From positions 3,293 through 29,953 of the forward strand of contig DDRS01000006.1 in NCBI GenBank assembly GCA_002343685.1: a stretch of 26,661 nucleotides of DNA, in the 5' to 3' direction. The notes under the pieces are model-generated. The model worked only from the letters and a program-made list of their open reading frames with translations. It was not told the DNA's origin and ran no database searches. The position numbers were made by a program, and so were the translations under genes. Of this stretch, positions 13,441 to 25,398 are shown one piece after another. The DNA is from Thiobacillus denitrificans (GTDB lineage: Bacteria > Pseudomonadota > Gammaproteobacteria > Burkholderiales > Thiobacillaceae). The number at the start of each line of letters is the position of its first letter. The stretch's first letter is position 1.

Positions 13441-14106
13441 TCAGGGCGCCAGGTAGCCGAGGGTGTCGAGCGGGCGATGGATTTCCGCGTGGGCGCCCCA
13501 GGTGTGCGGCTGGTCGGCGGCATCGAGATAGCCCCAGGCGGCGACCAGCGCCGGCATGGCGGCGGCGGTGGCGGCCTGGATGTCGCGCTCGGCGTCGCCC
13601 AGGTACAGGCATTGCGCCGGCAAGGCATTGCAGAGTTCGGCGGCGGCGAGCATGGGGGCGGGGTGCGGCTTGGGCTGTGGGCAGGTGTCGCCGGAGACGA
13701 TGCAGGTGGCGCGCTCGGCCAGGTCGAGGATGGACATCAGCGGCTCGGTGAAGCGCGCCGGCTTGTTGGTGACCACGCCCCAGGCGAGGCCGCGCTGTTC
13801 CAGCGCATCGAGCAATTCGAGAATGCCGGGGAAGGGCCGCGAGTGGCGGCAGATGTTGTCGGCGTACAGCTGCAGGAATTCCTCGCGCATGGACGCAAAG
13901 TGCGGGTCGTCGGGATGCAGGTCGAAGCCGAGGCCGAGCAGGCCGCGCGCGCCGTGCGAGGCCTGCGGGCGGATGACCTCGTCGGCCAGCGGCGGCAGGC
14001 CGTGGTTCGCGCGCTGCAGGTTGAGTGCGTGGCCGAGGTCAGGTGCGGTGTCGACCAGGGTGCCGTCGAGGTCGAACAGGACGGCACGGATGTTCTCGAG
14101 CTTCAC
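13441..14106 (-). CDS. gph: HAD phosphatase, phosphoglycolate phosphatase / MupP type
   Basis: A 221-residue HAD-IA hydrolase. Motif I is FDLDGTLVDT with nucleophile D12 and acid D14, motif II is VVTNKP, and motif III/IV is GDAERDIQAA. A helical cap domain follows motif I. The start is GTG at 14106, four bases after the ubiG stop, with AGGGG upstream. Annotation pipelines would call it Gph (2-phosphoglycolate removal). The order gyrA / mtaD-ubiG-HAD matches the Pseudomonas locus in which the corresponding gene is MupP, the N-acetylmuramate 6-phosphate phosphatase of cell-wall recycling, so MupP is a serious alternative. The sequence alone does not decide between them. Confidence 0.88.
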   Translation of the reverse strand: MKLENIRAVLFDLDGTLVDTAPDLGHALNLQRANHGLPPLADEVIRPQASHGARGLLGLGFDLHPDDPHFASMREEFLQLYADNICRHSRPFPGILELLDALEQRGLAWGVVTNKPARFTEPLMSILDLAERATCIVSGDTCPQPKPHPAPMLAAAELCNALPAQCLYLGDAERDIQAATAAAMPALVAAWGYLDAADQPHTWGAHAEIHRPLDTLGYLAP

Positions 14107-14110
14107 GGCC

Positions 14111-14809
14111 TTATTCCCCTCGCTGTGTCGCCATCAGGTAGTTGACGTCGGTATCGGCTTCCAGCCTGTAGATCTTGGTCAGCGGGTTGTAGGTCATGCC
14201 GATCAGTTCCTGGGTGTCGAGCCCGGCTTCGCGCGTCATGCGGGCGAGCTCGGCGGGCTGGATGAACTTGGCGTAGTCGTGGGTGCCGCGCGGCAGCAGC
14301 TTGAGGACGTATTCGGCGCCGACGATGGCGAAGAGGTAGCTCTTGGCGTTGCGGTTCAGTGTGGAGAAGAACACCCAGCCGCCCGGTTTCACCAGCCTGG
14401 CGCAGGCGGCGACGATCGACGCCGGGTCGGGTACGTGCTCGAGCATTTCCATGCAGGTGACGACGTCGAACTCGCCGGTGTGCTGCGCGGCGTAGTCTTC
14501 GGCGGAGACCAGCTGGTAGTCGACGCTGTGGCCCGATTCGTAGAGGTGCAGTTTGGCGACCTTGAGTGCCTTCTCGGAGAGGTCGATGCCGCTCACCGTG
14601 GCGCCGGCGGCGGCCATGGCTTCGGCCAGGATACCGCCGCCGCAGCCGACGTCGAGCACGGTCTTGCCGGCCAGCGATGCCTGCTTGTCGATCCATTTCA
14701 GGCGCAGCGGATTGATTTCGTGCAGCGGCTTGAATTCGGAGTTCGGGTCCCACCAGCGGTGGGCGAGTTCGGAGAACTTGGCGATTTCGGCAGCGTCGAC
14801 GTTGCTCAT
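14111..14809 (-). CDS. ubiG: Ubiquinone biosynthesis O-methyltransferase
   Basis: A 232-residue class I SAM methyltransferase that performs the two O-methylations of ubiquinone synthesis. The SAM-binding motif I is VLDVGCGGGILAEAMA (51-66), the acidic residue after beta 2 is in GIDLSEKAL, and the FDVVTCMEMLEHVPDP segment is the UbiG signature. The N-terminal FSELAHRWWDPNSEFKPLHEINPLRL is also characteristic of the family. It lies between mtaD (two-base gap) and the HAD gene (four-base gap) on the minus strand. Length and motifs match the family throughout, and confidence is high. Confidence 0.97.
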   Translation of the reverse strand: MSNVDAAEIAKFSELAHRWWDPNSEFKPLHEINPLRLKWIDKQASLAGKTVLDVGCGGGILAEAMAAAGATVSGIDLSEKALKVAKLHLYESGHSVDYQLVSAEDYAAQHTGEFDVVTCMEMLEHVPDPASIVAACARLVKPGGWVFFSTLNRNAKSYLFAIVGAEYVLKLLPRGTHDYAKFIQPAELARMTREAGLDTQELIGMTYNPLTKIYRLEADTDVNYLMATQRGE

Positions 14810-14811
14810 GG

Positions 14812-16131
14812 CTATCCTTGTGGGGCGAGTTTGGTGCGCCAGTAGGTGGCGCGGGCGGTCAGGTCGTCGATATCGAGATCGACCAGACGGCGGTCATTCA
14901 GTTTCAGCTTGCCGTCGACCCAGACATGGGTGACGTGCTCGCGACCTGCAACGTAAACCAGGTGCGAGACGGGGTCAAACACCGGCTGGCCGGACAGGGC
15001 GTGCAAGTCGACCGCGACCAGGTCGGCGCGCTTGCCGGGGACGATGCTGCCGATCTGGCTGTCGAGGTTGAGCGCGCGGGCAGCGTCCAGCGTGGCGGCA
15101 CGCAACGCGGCGGCGGCAGGCAAGATGGCGGGGTCGCCGCTGGCACCCTTGGCCAACAGGGCGGCTAGGCGCATTTCGCCGAACAGGTCGAGGCGATTGT
15201 TGCTGGCGGCGCCGTCGGTGCCGAAGCCGAGGTTGATGCCGGCTCGGATGAATCGGTCCACCGGTGCGATGCCGGAGGCCAGCTTCAGGTTCGAGGTCGG
15301 GCAGTGGGCCAGGTGGCAGCCGTGCTGCGCCAGCAGCCCGATTTCGGCCTCGTTCACGTGCACGGCGTGGACGCCGATGAAGTTCGGGCCCAGCAGGCCC
15401 AGCCGGGCCAGCCGCTCCAGCGGCCGCACGCCGTATTGCTTGAGGCTGTCCCGGATTTCGTCGTCGGTTTCGTGGATATGGGTGTGGATGGGTAGGCCGA
15501 GCTGCTCGGCCAGGGTGTTGATACGGCCGAAGGTGGCGTCCGAGATGGTGTAGGGCGCGTGCGGCGCGAAGGCGAAGGCGAGCAGCGGTTCGTCCTTCAG
15601 TTCGTCGCGCAGGGCCAGCCCCTTGGCCAGGTAGTCGTCGGCGTCCGAGGCGTAGGTGCTGGGAAACTCCAGCACGATCATGCCCAGGGTGGCGCGCATG
15701 CCGGCCTGCAGGAAGGCTTCGCCTGCGGCCTTGGGGAAGAAATACATGTCGTTGCAGGTGGTGATGCCGCCCGCCAGCATTTCGGCGGCGGCGAGCAGGG
15801 TGCCGTCGCGCACGAAGGCCTCGGACACGTGCTTCTTCTCGGCCGGCCAGATGCGGTCGTTGAGCCAGGCCATCAGCGGCAGGTCGTCTGCGTAGCCGCG
15901 AAACAGCGACATCGCGGCGTGGCCGTGCAGATTGACCAAACCCGGGATCAGCGCCCGGCCTGGCAGGGGGAGCGTCTGCACGGCGTCGTAGCGGGCCTGC
16001 GCGGCATCGGCCGGCAGCACGTCGAGGATGCGGCCATTCTCCACGACGACGGCATGGTCGGCTAGCGGCCCCTCCGATTCGACGGGTACCACCCATTGCG
16101 GCAGGAGAAGAAGGTCGGCGGGGGCTTTCAT
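14812..16131 (-). CDS. mtaD: 5-methylthioadenosine/S-adenosylhomocysteine deaminase-type amidohydrolase
   Basis: A 439-residue TRZ/ATZ-family metal-dependent amidohydrolase. Zinc ligands are H69 and H71 in NLHGHAAMS, a histidine in THIHETDDE (216-224) with the catalytic Glu 221, and D306 in GTDGAASNN. Members with this exact context deaminate methylthioadenosine and S-adenosylhomocysteine to the inosine forms. Three in-frame starts exist (16170, 16143, 16131). The last is chosen because it gives the family's usual beginning just before the LLLLPQWVVPVE strand and has AGG at a normal distance; 16143 is possible. It is the first gene of the mtaD-ubiG-gph-sirB2 operon, divergent from gyrA. Substrate preference is inferred from family and synteny. 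Confidence 0.88.
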   Translation of the reverse strand: MKAPADLLLLPQWVVPVESEGPLADHAVVVENGRILDVLPADAAQARYDAVQTLPLPGRALIPGLVNLHGHAAMSLFRGYADDLPLMAWLNDRIWPAEKKHVSEAFVRDGTLLAAAEMLAGGITTCNDMYFFPKAAGEAFLQAGMRATLGMIVLEFPSTYASDADDYLAKGLALRDELKDEPLLAFAFAPHAPYTISDATFGRINTLAEQLGLPIHTHIHETDDEIRDSLKQYGVRPLERLARLGLLGPNFIGVHAVHVNEAEIGLLAQHGCHLAHCPTSNLKLASGIAPVDRFIRAGINLGFGTDGAASNNRLDLFGEMRLAALLAKGASGDPAILPAAAALRAATLDAARALNLDSQIGSIVPGKRADLVAVDLHALSGQPVFDPVSHLVYVAGREHVTHVWVDGKLKLNDRRLVDLDIDDLTARATYWRTKLAPQG

Positions 16132-16192
16132 GGTGGCCTGCATTCTCACTGTTTGGCCGTGGTTTGGCAAAGGCGGCCGAGCCTCCCGGCCA

Positions 16193-16201
16193 TGCTAAAA
16201 T
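16193..16201 (+). promoter_or_regulatory. Extended -10 promoter of gyrA
   Basis: TGCTAAAAT at 16193-16201 fits an extended -10 box (TGnTAtAAT), 38 bases upstream of the gyrA start. No good -35 is seen at 16-18 bases upstream, which such promoters tolerate. The region between mtaD and gyrA is only 107 bases long. Confidence 0.4.
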
Positions 16202-16238
16202 CGCGTGCTTTAAAGCCTGAATAAATAAAAAACCGGTT

Positions 16239-18788
<2,550 letters not shown>

Positions 18789-18801
18789 AGGGGATACACG
18801 C

Positions 18802-19881
18802 ATGACGATCTATAACTTCAGCGCCGGCCCGGCCGTGCTGCCCAAGGATGTGCTGCAGCAAGTGCAGGCCGAGCTGGTCGACTGGCACGGCAGTGGCATG
18901 TCGGTGATGGAAATGAGCCACCGCGGCAAGGAGTTCATGGGCATCGCCGCCGAGGCCGAAGCCGATCTGCGTGAACTGATGGGCATTCCCGCCAACTACA
19001 AGGTGCTGTTCCTGCAGGGCGGGGCGTCGTCGCAGTTCGCCATGGTGCCGATGAACCTGCTGCGCGGCAAAGCCGGCGCCGATTACCTGAACACCGGCGA
19101 ATGGTCGAAGAAGGCGATCAAGGAAGCGAAGAAATACGGTGCCGTGAACGTGGTGGCGTCGAGCGAGGACAAGAACTTCAGCTACGCGCCGACGCAGGAC
19201 CAGTGGAAACTCGATCCGAACGCGGCTTATGTCCATTACACGCCCAACGAGACCATCGGCGGCGTGGAAATCTTCTGGACGCCGCAGACCGGGAATGTGC
19301 CGCTGGTGGCCGACATGTCGTCGACCATCCTGTCGCGTCCGATCGACGTATCGAAGTTCGGCGTGATCTACGCCGGTGCGCAGAAGAACATCGGCCCGGC
19401 CGGGCTGACCATCGTCATCGTGCGCGACGACCTGATCGGGGAAACCTTGAAGGGTACCCCGACCATGTTCGACTACAAGATCCACGCCGACAACGACTCG
19501 ATGTACAACACGCCGGCGACTTTCGCCATGTACACGGCGGGGCTGGTGTTCAAGTGGCTGAAGGTGCGCGGCGGCCTCGCCGCGATGGAAAAGACCAACC
19601 GCGAGAAAGCCGGCCTGCTGTACGACTACCTTGACGCGACTGATTTCTACAATTCGCCGGTGGCGAAAGACAACCGCTCGCTGATGAACGTGCCGTTCAC
19701 GCTCAAGGACGCCGCGCTCGACGAGGCTTTCCTCAAGGCTGCCAAGGAACGCGGCCTGATCCAGCTGAAAGGCCACCGTTCGGTCGGTGGCATGCGTGCG
19801 TCGATCTACAACGCCATGCCGATCGAGGGCGTGCGTGCGCTGGTCGACTGCATGCGCGAATTCGAGAAAAGCCATGGCTGA
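18802..19881 (+). CDS. serC: Phosphoserine aminotransferase
   Basis: A 359-residue class V aminotransferase making 3-phosphoserine from 3-phosphohydroxypyruvate and glutamate; it also serves pyridoxal phosphate synthesis. It begins NFSAGPAVLPKDVLQQ, has the GGASSQFAMVPMNLL cofactor segment, and the PLP-binding lysine is K195 in YAGAQKNIGPAGLT. The C-terminus has GHRSVGGMRASIYNAMP, as in the family. AAGGGG lies eight bases before ATG. The 3' end overlaps the serA start by eight bases. Length and motifs are complete. Confidence 0.97.
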   Translation: MTIYNFSAGPAVLPKDVLQQVQAELVDWHGSGMSVMEMSHRGKEFMGIAAEAEADLRELMGIPANYKVLFLQGGASSQFAMVPMNLLRGKAGADYLNTGEWSKKAIKEAKKYGAVNVVASSEDKNFSYAPTQDQWKLDPNAAYVHYTPNETIGGVEIFWTPQTGNVPLVADMSSTILSRPIDVSKFGVIYAGAQKNIGPAGLTIVIVRDDLIGETLKGTPTMFDYKIHADNDSMYNTPATFAMYTAGLVFKWLKVRGGLAAMEKTNREKAGLLYDYLDATDFYNSPVAKDNRSLMNVPFTLKDAALDEAFLKAAKERGLIQLKGHRSVGGMRASIYNAMPIEGVRALVDCMREFEKSHG

Positions 19882-21049
19882 GCCGCGCAAGATCCTCACG
19901 CTCAACGCCATTTCTGCGCGCGGACTGGCGCGGCTGCCGGAGGCCTATACAGTCGGTGGCGACGTGACCGACCCGGACGGCATCCTGGTGCGTTCGGCCA
20001 ACATGCACGAAATGGAGATCCCCGCATCGGTGCGCGCGATTGCGCGTGCCGGCGCAGGAACCAACAACATCCCGGTGAAGAAGCTGTCGGAACGTGGGGT
20101 GCCGGTGTTCAATGCGCCGGGTGCCAATGCCAATGCGGTGAAGGAACTGGTGATCGCCGGCATGCTGCTGGGCGCGCGTAACCTGGTGCCGGCGTTGAAG
20201 TTTGTTGAGGGGTTGTCCGGCACCGACGAGGAGATGCACAAGGCGACCGAGGCGGGCAAGAAGCAGTTCGCCGGCATGGAGCTGCCGGGCCGCACGCTGG
20301 GCGTGATCGGGCTCGGCGCCATCGGCTCCTACATTGCCGAGGCGGCGATCAAGCTCGGCATGAACGTGGTCGGCTTCGATCCGGCCATCACGGTCGACGC
20401 CGCCTGGCGCCTGCCGTCGCAGGTCAGGCGCGCGGAGAGCGTCGAGGACGTGCTGCGCATGGCCGATTTCGTCACCTTGCATGTACCGCTGCTGGACGCC
20501 ACCCGCAACCTCATCAACGCGCAGCGGCTGGGGGTGATGCGTTCGGGAGCGGTGCTGCTCAATTTCGCGCGCGAAGGCGTGGTCGACAATGCGGCCGTGA
20601 TCGAGGCGCTGGACGCCGGCAAGCTGCATGCCTATATCTGCGATTTTCCGGCCAACGCGCTGAAGGGCCACGCCAAGGCGGTGGCGCTGCCGCATCTGGG
20701 CGCGAGCACCGAGGAGGCCGAGGAAAACTGTGCGGTGATGGTGGCTGAGCAGCTCGCCGACTACCTGGAAAACGGCAACATCCTCAATTCGGTCAATTTC
20801 CCCAACGTCAGCATGCCGCGCGAATCCGCATACCGCATCGCGATTGCCAACGCCAACGTGCCCAACATGGTGGGACAGATTTCGTCGGTGCTCGCCGCCG
20901 CCGGACTCAACATCCACAACATGGTCAACAAGTCGAAGGGCGACATGGCGTATACCCTGGTCGACATCGACAGCGCCGCCACCGCTGCTGTGATGCAGCA
21001 GCTTGCTGCGATTGCCGGGGTGCTGGCCGTACGCTACCTGCCGGCATGA
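19874..21049 (+). CDS. serA: D-3-phosphoglycerate dehydrogenase
   Basis: A 391-residue D-isomer 2-hydroxyacid dehydrogenase that starts serine synthesis from 3-phosphoglycerate. It has a split substrate domain (1-95 and about 285-320), a Rossmann domain with GVIGLGAIGSYIAEAA (about 140-155), the catalytic arginine in NFAREGVVD, and the catalytic histidine in LPHLGASTEEAEEN. A C-terminal ACT domain (about 320-391, ending in LAVRYLPA) suggests serine feedback. The start lies inside the end of serC (ATGGCTGAGCCG); earlier in-frame starts would overlap serC much further. It is the short ACT-bearing form. Having serA between serC and pheA puts both serine enzymes together. Confidence 0.95.
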   Translation: MAEPRKILTLNAISARGLARLPEAYTVGGDVTDPDGILVRSANMHEMEIPASVRAIARAGAGTNNIPVKKLSERGVPVFNAPGANANAVKELVIAGMLLGARNLVPALKFVEGLSGTDEEMHKATEAGKKQFAGMELPGRTLGVIGLGAIGSYIAEAAIKLGMNVVGFDPAITVDAAWRLPSQVRRAESVEDVLRMADFVTLHVPLLDATRNLINAQRLGVMRSGAVLLNFAREGVVDNAAVIEALDAGKLHAYICDFPANALKGHAKAVALPHLGASTEEAEENCAVMVAEQLADYLENGNILNSVNFPNVSMPRESAYRIAIANANVPNMVGQISSVLAAAGLNIHNMVNKSKGDMAYTLVDIDSAATAAVMQQLAAIAGVLAVRYLPA

Positions 21050-22140
21050 CAGACGACGCACACAGCGCGCCGGGCGCGCCGACCGAGCTGGGCGCGTTGC
21101 GTGCGCGCATCGACAGCATCGACGACGCCATCCTGCAACTGATCTCGGAGCGGGCAGGCATCGCCCAGCAGGTCGGACGCGCCAAGAACGGCGAGAAGAT
21201 CTACCGTCCCGAACGCGAGGCGCAGATTGTGCGGCGCCTGCGCGAGACCAATCCCGGTCCGCTGTCGGGCGATGCGGTCGAGCGCCTGATCCGCGAAATC
21301 ATCTCCGTCTGCCGTGCGCTGGAGCAGACCACCCGCATCGCCTATCTCGGTCCGGCCGGCACGTTCAGCCAGCAGGCGGTCCACAAGCATTTCGGCCATG
21401 AGGCCGAGGCGCTCGCCGAGGCCGACATCGACGCCTGCTTCCAGGCGGTCGAGACCGGACGTGCCGATTTTGCCGTGGTGCCGGTGGAGAACTCGACCGA
21501 AGGCGTGATCGGCCGCACGCTCGACCTCATCGTCGCCAGCACGCTCAAGATCTGCGGCGAGGTCATGCTGCCGATCCATCAGACACTCATGAGAAAACCT
21601 GGCGGACTGGGCGGCATCCAGCGCGTGTATGGCCACGCACAATCGCTTGCCCAGTGCCAGCAATGGCTCAGTCGCCATCTCCCCAATGCCGAACGCGTCA
21701 GCGTGGTCAGCAACAGCGAAGGGGCGCGCCGCGCGGCGGCCGAACCCGATGCCGCCACGCTGGGCAGCGAAGCCGCCACCGAACTGTATGGCCTTGACGT
21801 GGTGGAAGCGCGCGTCGAAGACGAAGCCAGCAATACCACCCGCTTTCTGGTGCTGGGACAGAACGACTCCCCGCCGTCGGGCCGCGACAAGACCTCGCTG
21901 GTGATGAGCACGAAGAACGAGCCGGGTGCGGTAGTCAGGCTGCTGCAACCGCTCGCCGACGCCGGCATCTCCATGAGCAAGCTTGAATCGCGGCCGGCGC
22001 GTTCGGGCAACTGGGAATACCTCTTCTTCGTCGTCTGCCAGGGGCACCGTCAGGATGCGAATCTGGCGGCAGCACTTGCCGAAATCGAGACGCGCGCCGC
22101 CTTCCTCAAGATTCTGGGTTCCTACCCCGTCGCATCGTGA
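21046..22140 (+). CDS. pheA: Bifunctional chorismate mutase/prephenate dehydratase
   Basis: A 364-residue P-protein converting chorismate to prephenate and then to phenylpyruvate. The mutase domain (about 10-95) has LRARIDSIDDAILQLISERA and RPEREAQIVRRL. The dehydratase domain (about 98-275) begins IAYLGPAGTFSQQAV, includes VPVENSTEG, and ends with the NTTRFLVLG segment that carries the catalytic TRF. The ACT domain (about 285-355) has STKNEPGAVVRLLQPL and SRPARSGNWEYLFF, with the family's ESRP phenylalanine-binding motif. ATGA overlap with serA indicates coupling. All domains appear intact. Confidence 0.97.
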   Translation: MTDDAHSAPGAPTELGALRARIDSIDDAILQLISERAGIAQQVGRAKNGEKIYRPEREAQIVRRLRETNPGPLSGDAVERLIREIISVCRALEQTTRIAYLGPAGTFSQQAVHKHFGHEAEALAEADIDACFQAVETGRADFAVVPVENSTEGVIGRTLDLIVASTLKICGEVMLPIHQTLMRKPGGLGGIQRVYGHAQSLAQCQQWLSRHLPNAERVSVVSNSEGARRAAAEPDAATLGSEAATELYGLDVVEARVEDEASNTTRFLVLGQNDSPPSGRDKTSLVMSTKNEPGAVVRLLQPLADAGISMSKLESRPARSGNWEYLFFVVCQGHRQDANLAAALAEIETRAAFLKILGSYPVAS

Positions 22141-23234
22141 TGAATTGTTGTGAATTCGCGCCGCCGTACGTGCGTGCGATCGCCCCGTACCAGCCGGGCA
22201 AACCCATTTCCGAACTTGCGCGCGAACTGGGATTGAACGAAGCCGATATCGTCAAGCTGGCGTCGAACGAGAATCCGCTCGGTCCCAGCCCGATGGCCCT
22301 GGCGGCAGCGCAGGACGCGCTACATGACATGGCCCTGTATCCCGATGGCGCCGGTTTCGCGCTGAAGGCGAAATTGTCGGCAAAGCTGGGCGTTGCGGCA
22401 CGGCAGATCGTGCTGGGTAACGGTTCGAACGACATCCTGGACATGGCGGCGCGCGCTTTCCTCGCGCCGGGCACCTCCGCAGTCTACGCACAGCATGCCT
22501 TCGCGGTGTATCCGATCGCCACGCAGACCGTGGGCGCACAAGGCATCGCGGTACCGGCGAAGGACTATGGCCACGATCTCGCGGCGATGCGCGCCGCGAT
22601 CCGCGACGACACCCGTGTACTGTGGATCGCCAACCCCAACAACCCGACCGGCACCTTCCTGCCGTGGACGGAAATCGAGGCCTTCCTCGCAACCGTACCG
22701 CCGCAGGTCCTGGTGGTGCTCGACGAAGCCTATGGCGAATACCTGCCGACAGACGACCGCTGCGACACCCTCGCATGGATCGAGCGTTTTCCGAATCTTC
22801 TTGTCAGCCGTACCTTCTCCAAGGCCTATGGCCTTGCCGGCCTGCGTGTCGGCTACGGTGTGGGGCATCCCGACGTCATCGACCTTCTGAACCGGGTTCG
22901 CCATCCCTTCAACGTCAATGCGCCCGCACTCGCCGCCGCCGAAGCTGCGCTCGACGACATTGCGTTCCTGTTGCGCAGCTATGCGCTGAATAGCGCCGGC
23001 ATGGCGCAGCTGACGGCAGGGCTGGCAGGCATGAAAGTCGCCACCGTGCCGTCGAAGGGGAATTTCCTGCTGGCCAAAGTCGGCGACGCTGCACGCGTCA
23101 ATACCGAACTGCTCAAGCGCGGCGTGATCGTGCGGCCGGTCGCCAATTACGGCCTGCCCGAGTTCCTGCGCGTGTCGGTCGGGTTGGCCGGACAGAATGT
23201 CCGCTTCCTCGATGCATTGAAAGCCTGCCTGTGA
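22140..23234 (+). CDS. hisC: Histidinol-phosphate aminotransferase (may also serve aromatic amino acids)
   Basis: A 364-residue fold-type I aminotransferase. It starts with the typical APPYVRAIAPYQPGKP and LASNENPLGPSP segments, followed by NPNNPTG. The PLP lysine is K228 in SRTFSKAYGLAGLRVGYG. The ATG at 22140 shares one base with the pheA stop (TGATG); a GTG three bases earlier is also possible. In this supra-operon, as in Pseudomonas, the gene between pheA and tyrA is HisC-like and is thought to act in tyrosine/phenylalanine formation as well as histidine synthesis. A second hisC may exist in the his operon elsewhere. Confidence 0.94.
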   Translation: MNCCEFAPPYVRAIAPYQPGKPISELARELGLNEADIVKLASNENPLGPSPMALAAAQDALHDMALYPDGAGFALKAKLSAKLGVAARQIVLGNGSNDILDMAARAFLAPGTSAVYAQHAFAVYPIATQTVGAQGIAVPAKDYGHDLAAMRAAIRDDTRVLWIANPNNPTGTFLPWTEIEAFLATVPPQVLVVLDEAYGEYLPTDDRCDTLAWIERFPNLLVSRTFSKAYGLAGLRVGYGVGHPDVIDLLNRVRHPFNVNAPALAAAEAALDDIAFLLRSYALNSAGMAQLTAGLAGMKVATVPSKGNFLLAKVGDAARVNTELLKRGVIVRPVANYGLPEFLRVSVGLAGQNVRFLDALKACL

Positions 23235-24094
23235 TCGTCGATAAACTCGCCATCGTCGGCACCGGCCTCATCGGCGGCTCGTTCGCGCTGGCGCTGAAAC
23301 AGGCAGGCGCGGTGCGCGAGGTGCTGGGCGTCGGGCGGAATCCCGCGCGGCTCACTGTCGCGCGCGAACTTGGCCTGATCGACCGCGCCGTCGACTGGGT
23401 GGAAGCCGGGCGGGCCGATTGCATCCTGCTGGCGATGCCGGTGGGCGAGACCGAAGCCGTATTGAAAAACCTGGCGCCGCATCTGAAAGCCGGCGCCATC
23501 GTGACCGACGCTGGCAGCACCAAGGCCGACGTGGTCGAGGCGGCGCGCGCCGCGCTCGGCACACGTTTTGCCGATTTCGTGCCGGGCCATCCCATCGCGG
23601 GTTCGGAACAAAGCGGACCCGGTGCTGCGCGCGCCGATCTCTATCGGGGCAAGCGCGTGGTGCTGACGCCGCAGGATGAGACCCGCGCCGACGCGGTCGC
23701 CACCGTGCGTGCGCTGTGGGAAGCGGCTGGAGCACAGGTCGAAACACTGGGGGCAGCTCAGCACGACCGCATCTTCGCGGCAGTGAGCCATTTGCCGCAT
23801 CTCGCAGCATTTGCCTTGGTGGATGACCTTGCACAACGCGCCGATGGCGATACGTTCTTCCGCTTTGCCGCCAGCGGCTTCCGCGATTTCACCCGCATTG
23901 CCGGCAGCAGCCCGGAGATGTGGCGCGACATCGCATTGGCGAACCGCGAAGCGGTGCTGGCCGAGTTGGATGCTTATCTGGCTTCGCTGCAGGCGCTGCG
24001 GAGCGCAGTGTCAGCCGAGGATGCCGAGGCCTTGCTGGCTATTTTCTCGCGCGCTCGCGAGGCGCGTAATCACTGGATGCACACAAAACCCTGA
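23231..24094 (+). CDS. tyrA: Prephenate/arogenate dehydrogenase
   Basis: A 287-residue TyrA. It has the N-terminal dinucleotide fold LAIVGTGLIGGSFALALKQAG (about 6-26), with catalytic and binding elements DAGSTKADVV, GHPIAGSEQSGP and SHLPHLAAFAL. It oxidatively decarboxylates prephenate to 4-hydroxyphenylpyruvate (or arogenate to tyrosine); which substrate is used cannot be read from sequence. The start is GTG at 23231, overlapping the hisC stop as GTGA. It is not fused to aroA, unlike in Pseudomonas, but the two genes overlap by one base. Confidence 0.95.
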   Translation: MIVDKLAIVGTGLIGGSFALALKQAGAVREVLGVGRNPARLTVARELGLIDRAVDWVEAGRADCILLAMPVGETEAVLKNLAPHLKAGAIVTDAGSTKADVVEAARAALGTRFADFVPGHPIAGSEQSGPGAARADLYRGKRVVLTPQDETRADAVATVRALWEAAGAQVETLGAAQHDRIFAAVSHLPHLAAFALVDDLAQRADGDTFFRFAASGFRDFTRIAGSSPEMWRDIALANREAVLAELDAYLASLQALRSAVSAEDAEALLAIFSRAREARNHWMHTKP

Positions 24095-25398
24095 TGGAAT
24101 TTCTCGATCTGCCCGCAAGCACCGCCGCGCGCGGCACGGTGCGCCTCCCGGGCTCCAAAAGCATCTCCAATCGCGTGCTGCTGCTGGCGGCGCTCGCGAA
24201 AGGCACGACCATCGTGCGTGCCCTGCTCGATTCCGACGACACCCGGGTCATGCTCGACGCCTTGCGCGCGTTGGGCGTGGGCGTCGCGCGCGTGAGCGAT
24301 TCCGACGACTATGAGATCACCGGCGTGGGCGGCGCGTTTCCGGTCAAGCAGGCCGAGTTGTTCCTGGGCAATGCCGGCACGGCGTTCCGTTCGCTGACCG
24401 CAGCGTGCGCGCTATCGGGCGGCGAGTATGTGCTGAAGGGCGTGGCCCGCATGCACGAGCGGCCGATCGGCGATCTGGTCGACGCCTTGCGGCGGCTGGG
24501 CGCGCGCATCGACTATCTCGGCCAGGAGGGCTTCCCGCCGCTGAAGATCCATCCGGCGGAGCTGGAATCAACCGGGTTGGCCGGCGACACCACCGAAGTA
24601 CGCGGCGATGTATCGAGCCAGTTTCTCACCGGCCTACTGATGGCCTTGCCGCTGCGCCAGCGCAATACCACGATCGAAGTGGCGGGCGAACTGATTTCCA
24701 AACCCTACATCGGGATCACGCTGGCGATGTTGCGCCGCTTCGGCGTAGAGATCGCGCGCGACGGCTGGCAACGCTTCGGCATCCCCGCAGCGGCGCGCTA
24801 CCAGAGTCCGGGCGAAATCTGGGTCGAAGGCGATGCCTCGTCGGCGTCGTATTTCCTCGCCGCGGGCGCCATCGGCGGCGGTCCGGTGCGGGTGCAAGGC
24901 GTGGGCCGCGACAGCGTGCAGGGCGATGTGCGCTTTGCCGATGCGCTGGCAAAAATGGGCGCGCAGATCGACATGGGGCCGAACTGGATCGAGGCGCAAG
25001 CACCTAGACATGGCCGTTTGAAGGCAATCGATCTCGACTGCAACCATATCCCCGATGCGGCAATGACGCTGGCGGTGGCGGCGTTGTTCGCCGACGGCGT
25101 GACCGTGCTCAGGAACATCGCCAGCTGGCGGGTGAAAGAGACCGACCGCATCGCGGCGATGGCGACCGAACTGCGTAAGGTCGGTGCAACGGTGGAAGAG
25201 GGCGCCGATTTCATCCGCATCACGCCGCCGGAACACCTCCTGCCCAATGCCGTCATCGATACCTACGACGACCACCGCATGGCGATGTGCCTGTCGCTGG
25301 TGACGCTCGGCAACGTGCCGGTGCGCATCAACGACCCGGCGTGCGTCAACAAGACCTTCCCGACATATTTCAAGACATTTGCGGGGATTGCCCAATGA
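24094..25398 (+). CDS. aroA: 3-phosphoshikimate 1-carboxyvinyltransferase (EPSP synthase)
   Basis: A 434-residue EPSP synthase joining shikimate 3-phosphate and phosphoenolpyruvate. The substrate-binding LPGSKSISNR (18-27), the PEP-loop LGNAGTAFRSLTAA, the RPIGDLVDALRRLGA segment and the C-terminal YDDHRMAM are all present. The glyphosate-loop reads GNAGTAFR, i.e. class I type. Its ATG overlaps the tyrA TGA (TGATG), and its own stop overlaps the cmk start (ATGA). The length is typical. Confidence 0.97.
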   Translation: MEFLDLPASTAARGTVRLPGSKSISNRVLLLAALAKGTTIVRALLDSDDTRVMLDALRALGVGVARVSDSDDYEITGVGGAFPVKQAELFLGNAGTAFRSLTAACALSGGEYVLKGVARMHERPIGDLVDALRRLGARIDYLGQEGFPPLKIHPAELESTGLAGDTTEVRGDVSSQFLTGLLMALPLRQRNTTIEVAGELISKPYIGITLAMLRRFGVEIARDGWQRFGIPAAARYQSPGEIWVEGDASSASYFLAAGAIGGGPVRVQGVGRDSVQGDVRFADALAKMGAQIDMGPNWIEAQAPRHGRLKAIDLDCNHIPDAAMTLAVAALFADGVTVLRNIASWRVKETDRIAAMATELRKVGATVEEGADFIRITPPEHLLPNAVIDTYDDHRMAMCLSLVTLGNVPVRINDPACVNKTFPTYFKTFAGIAQ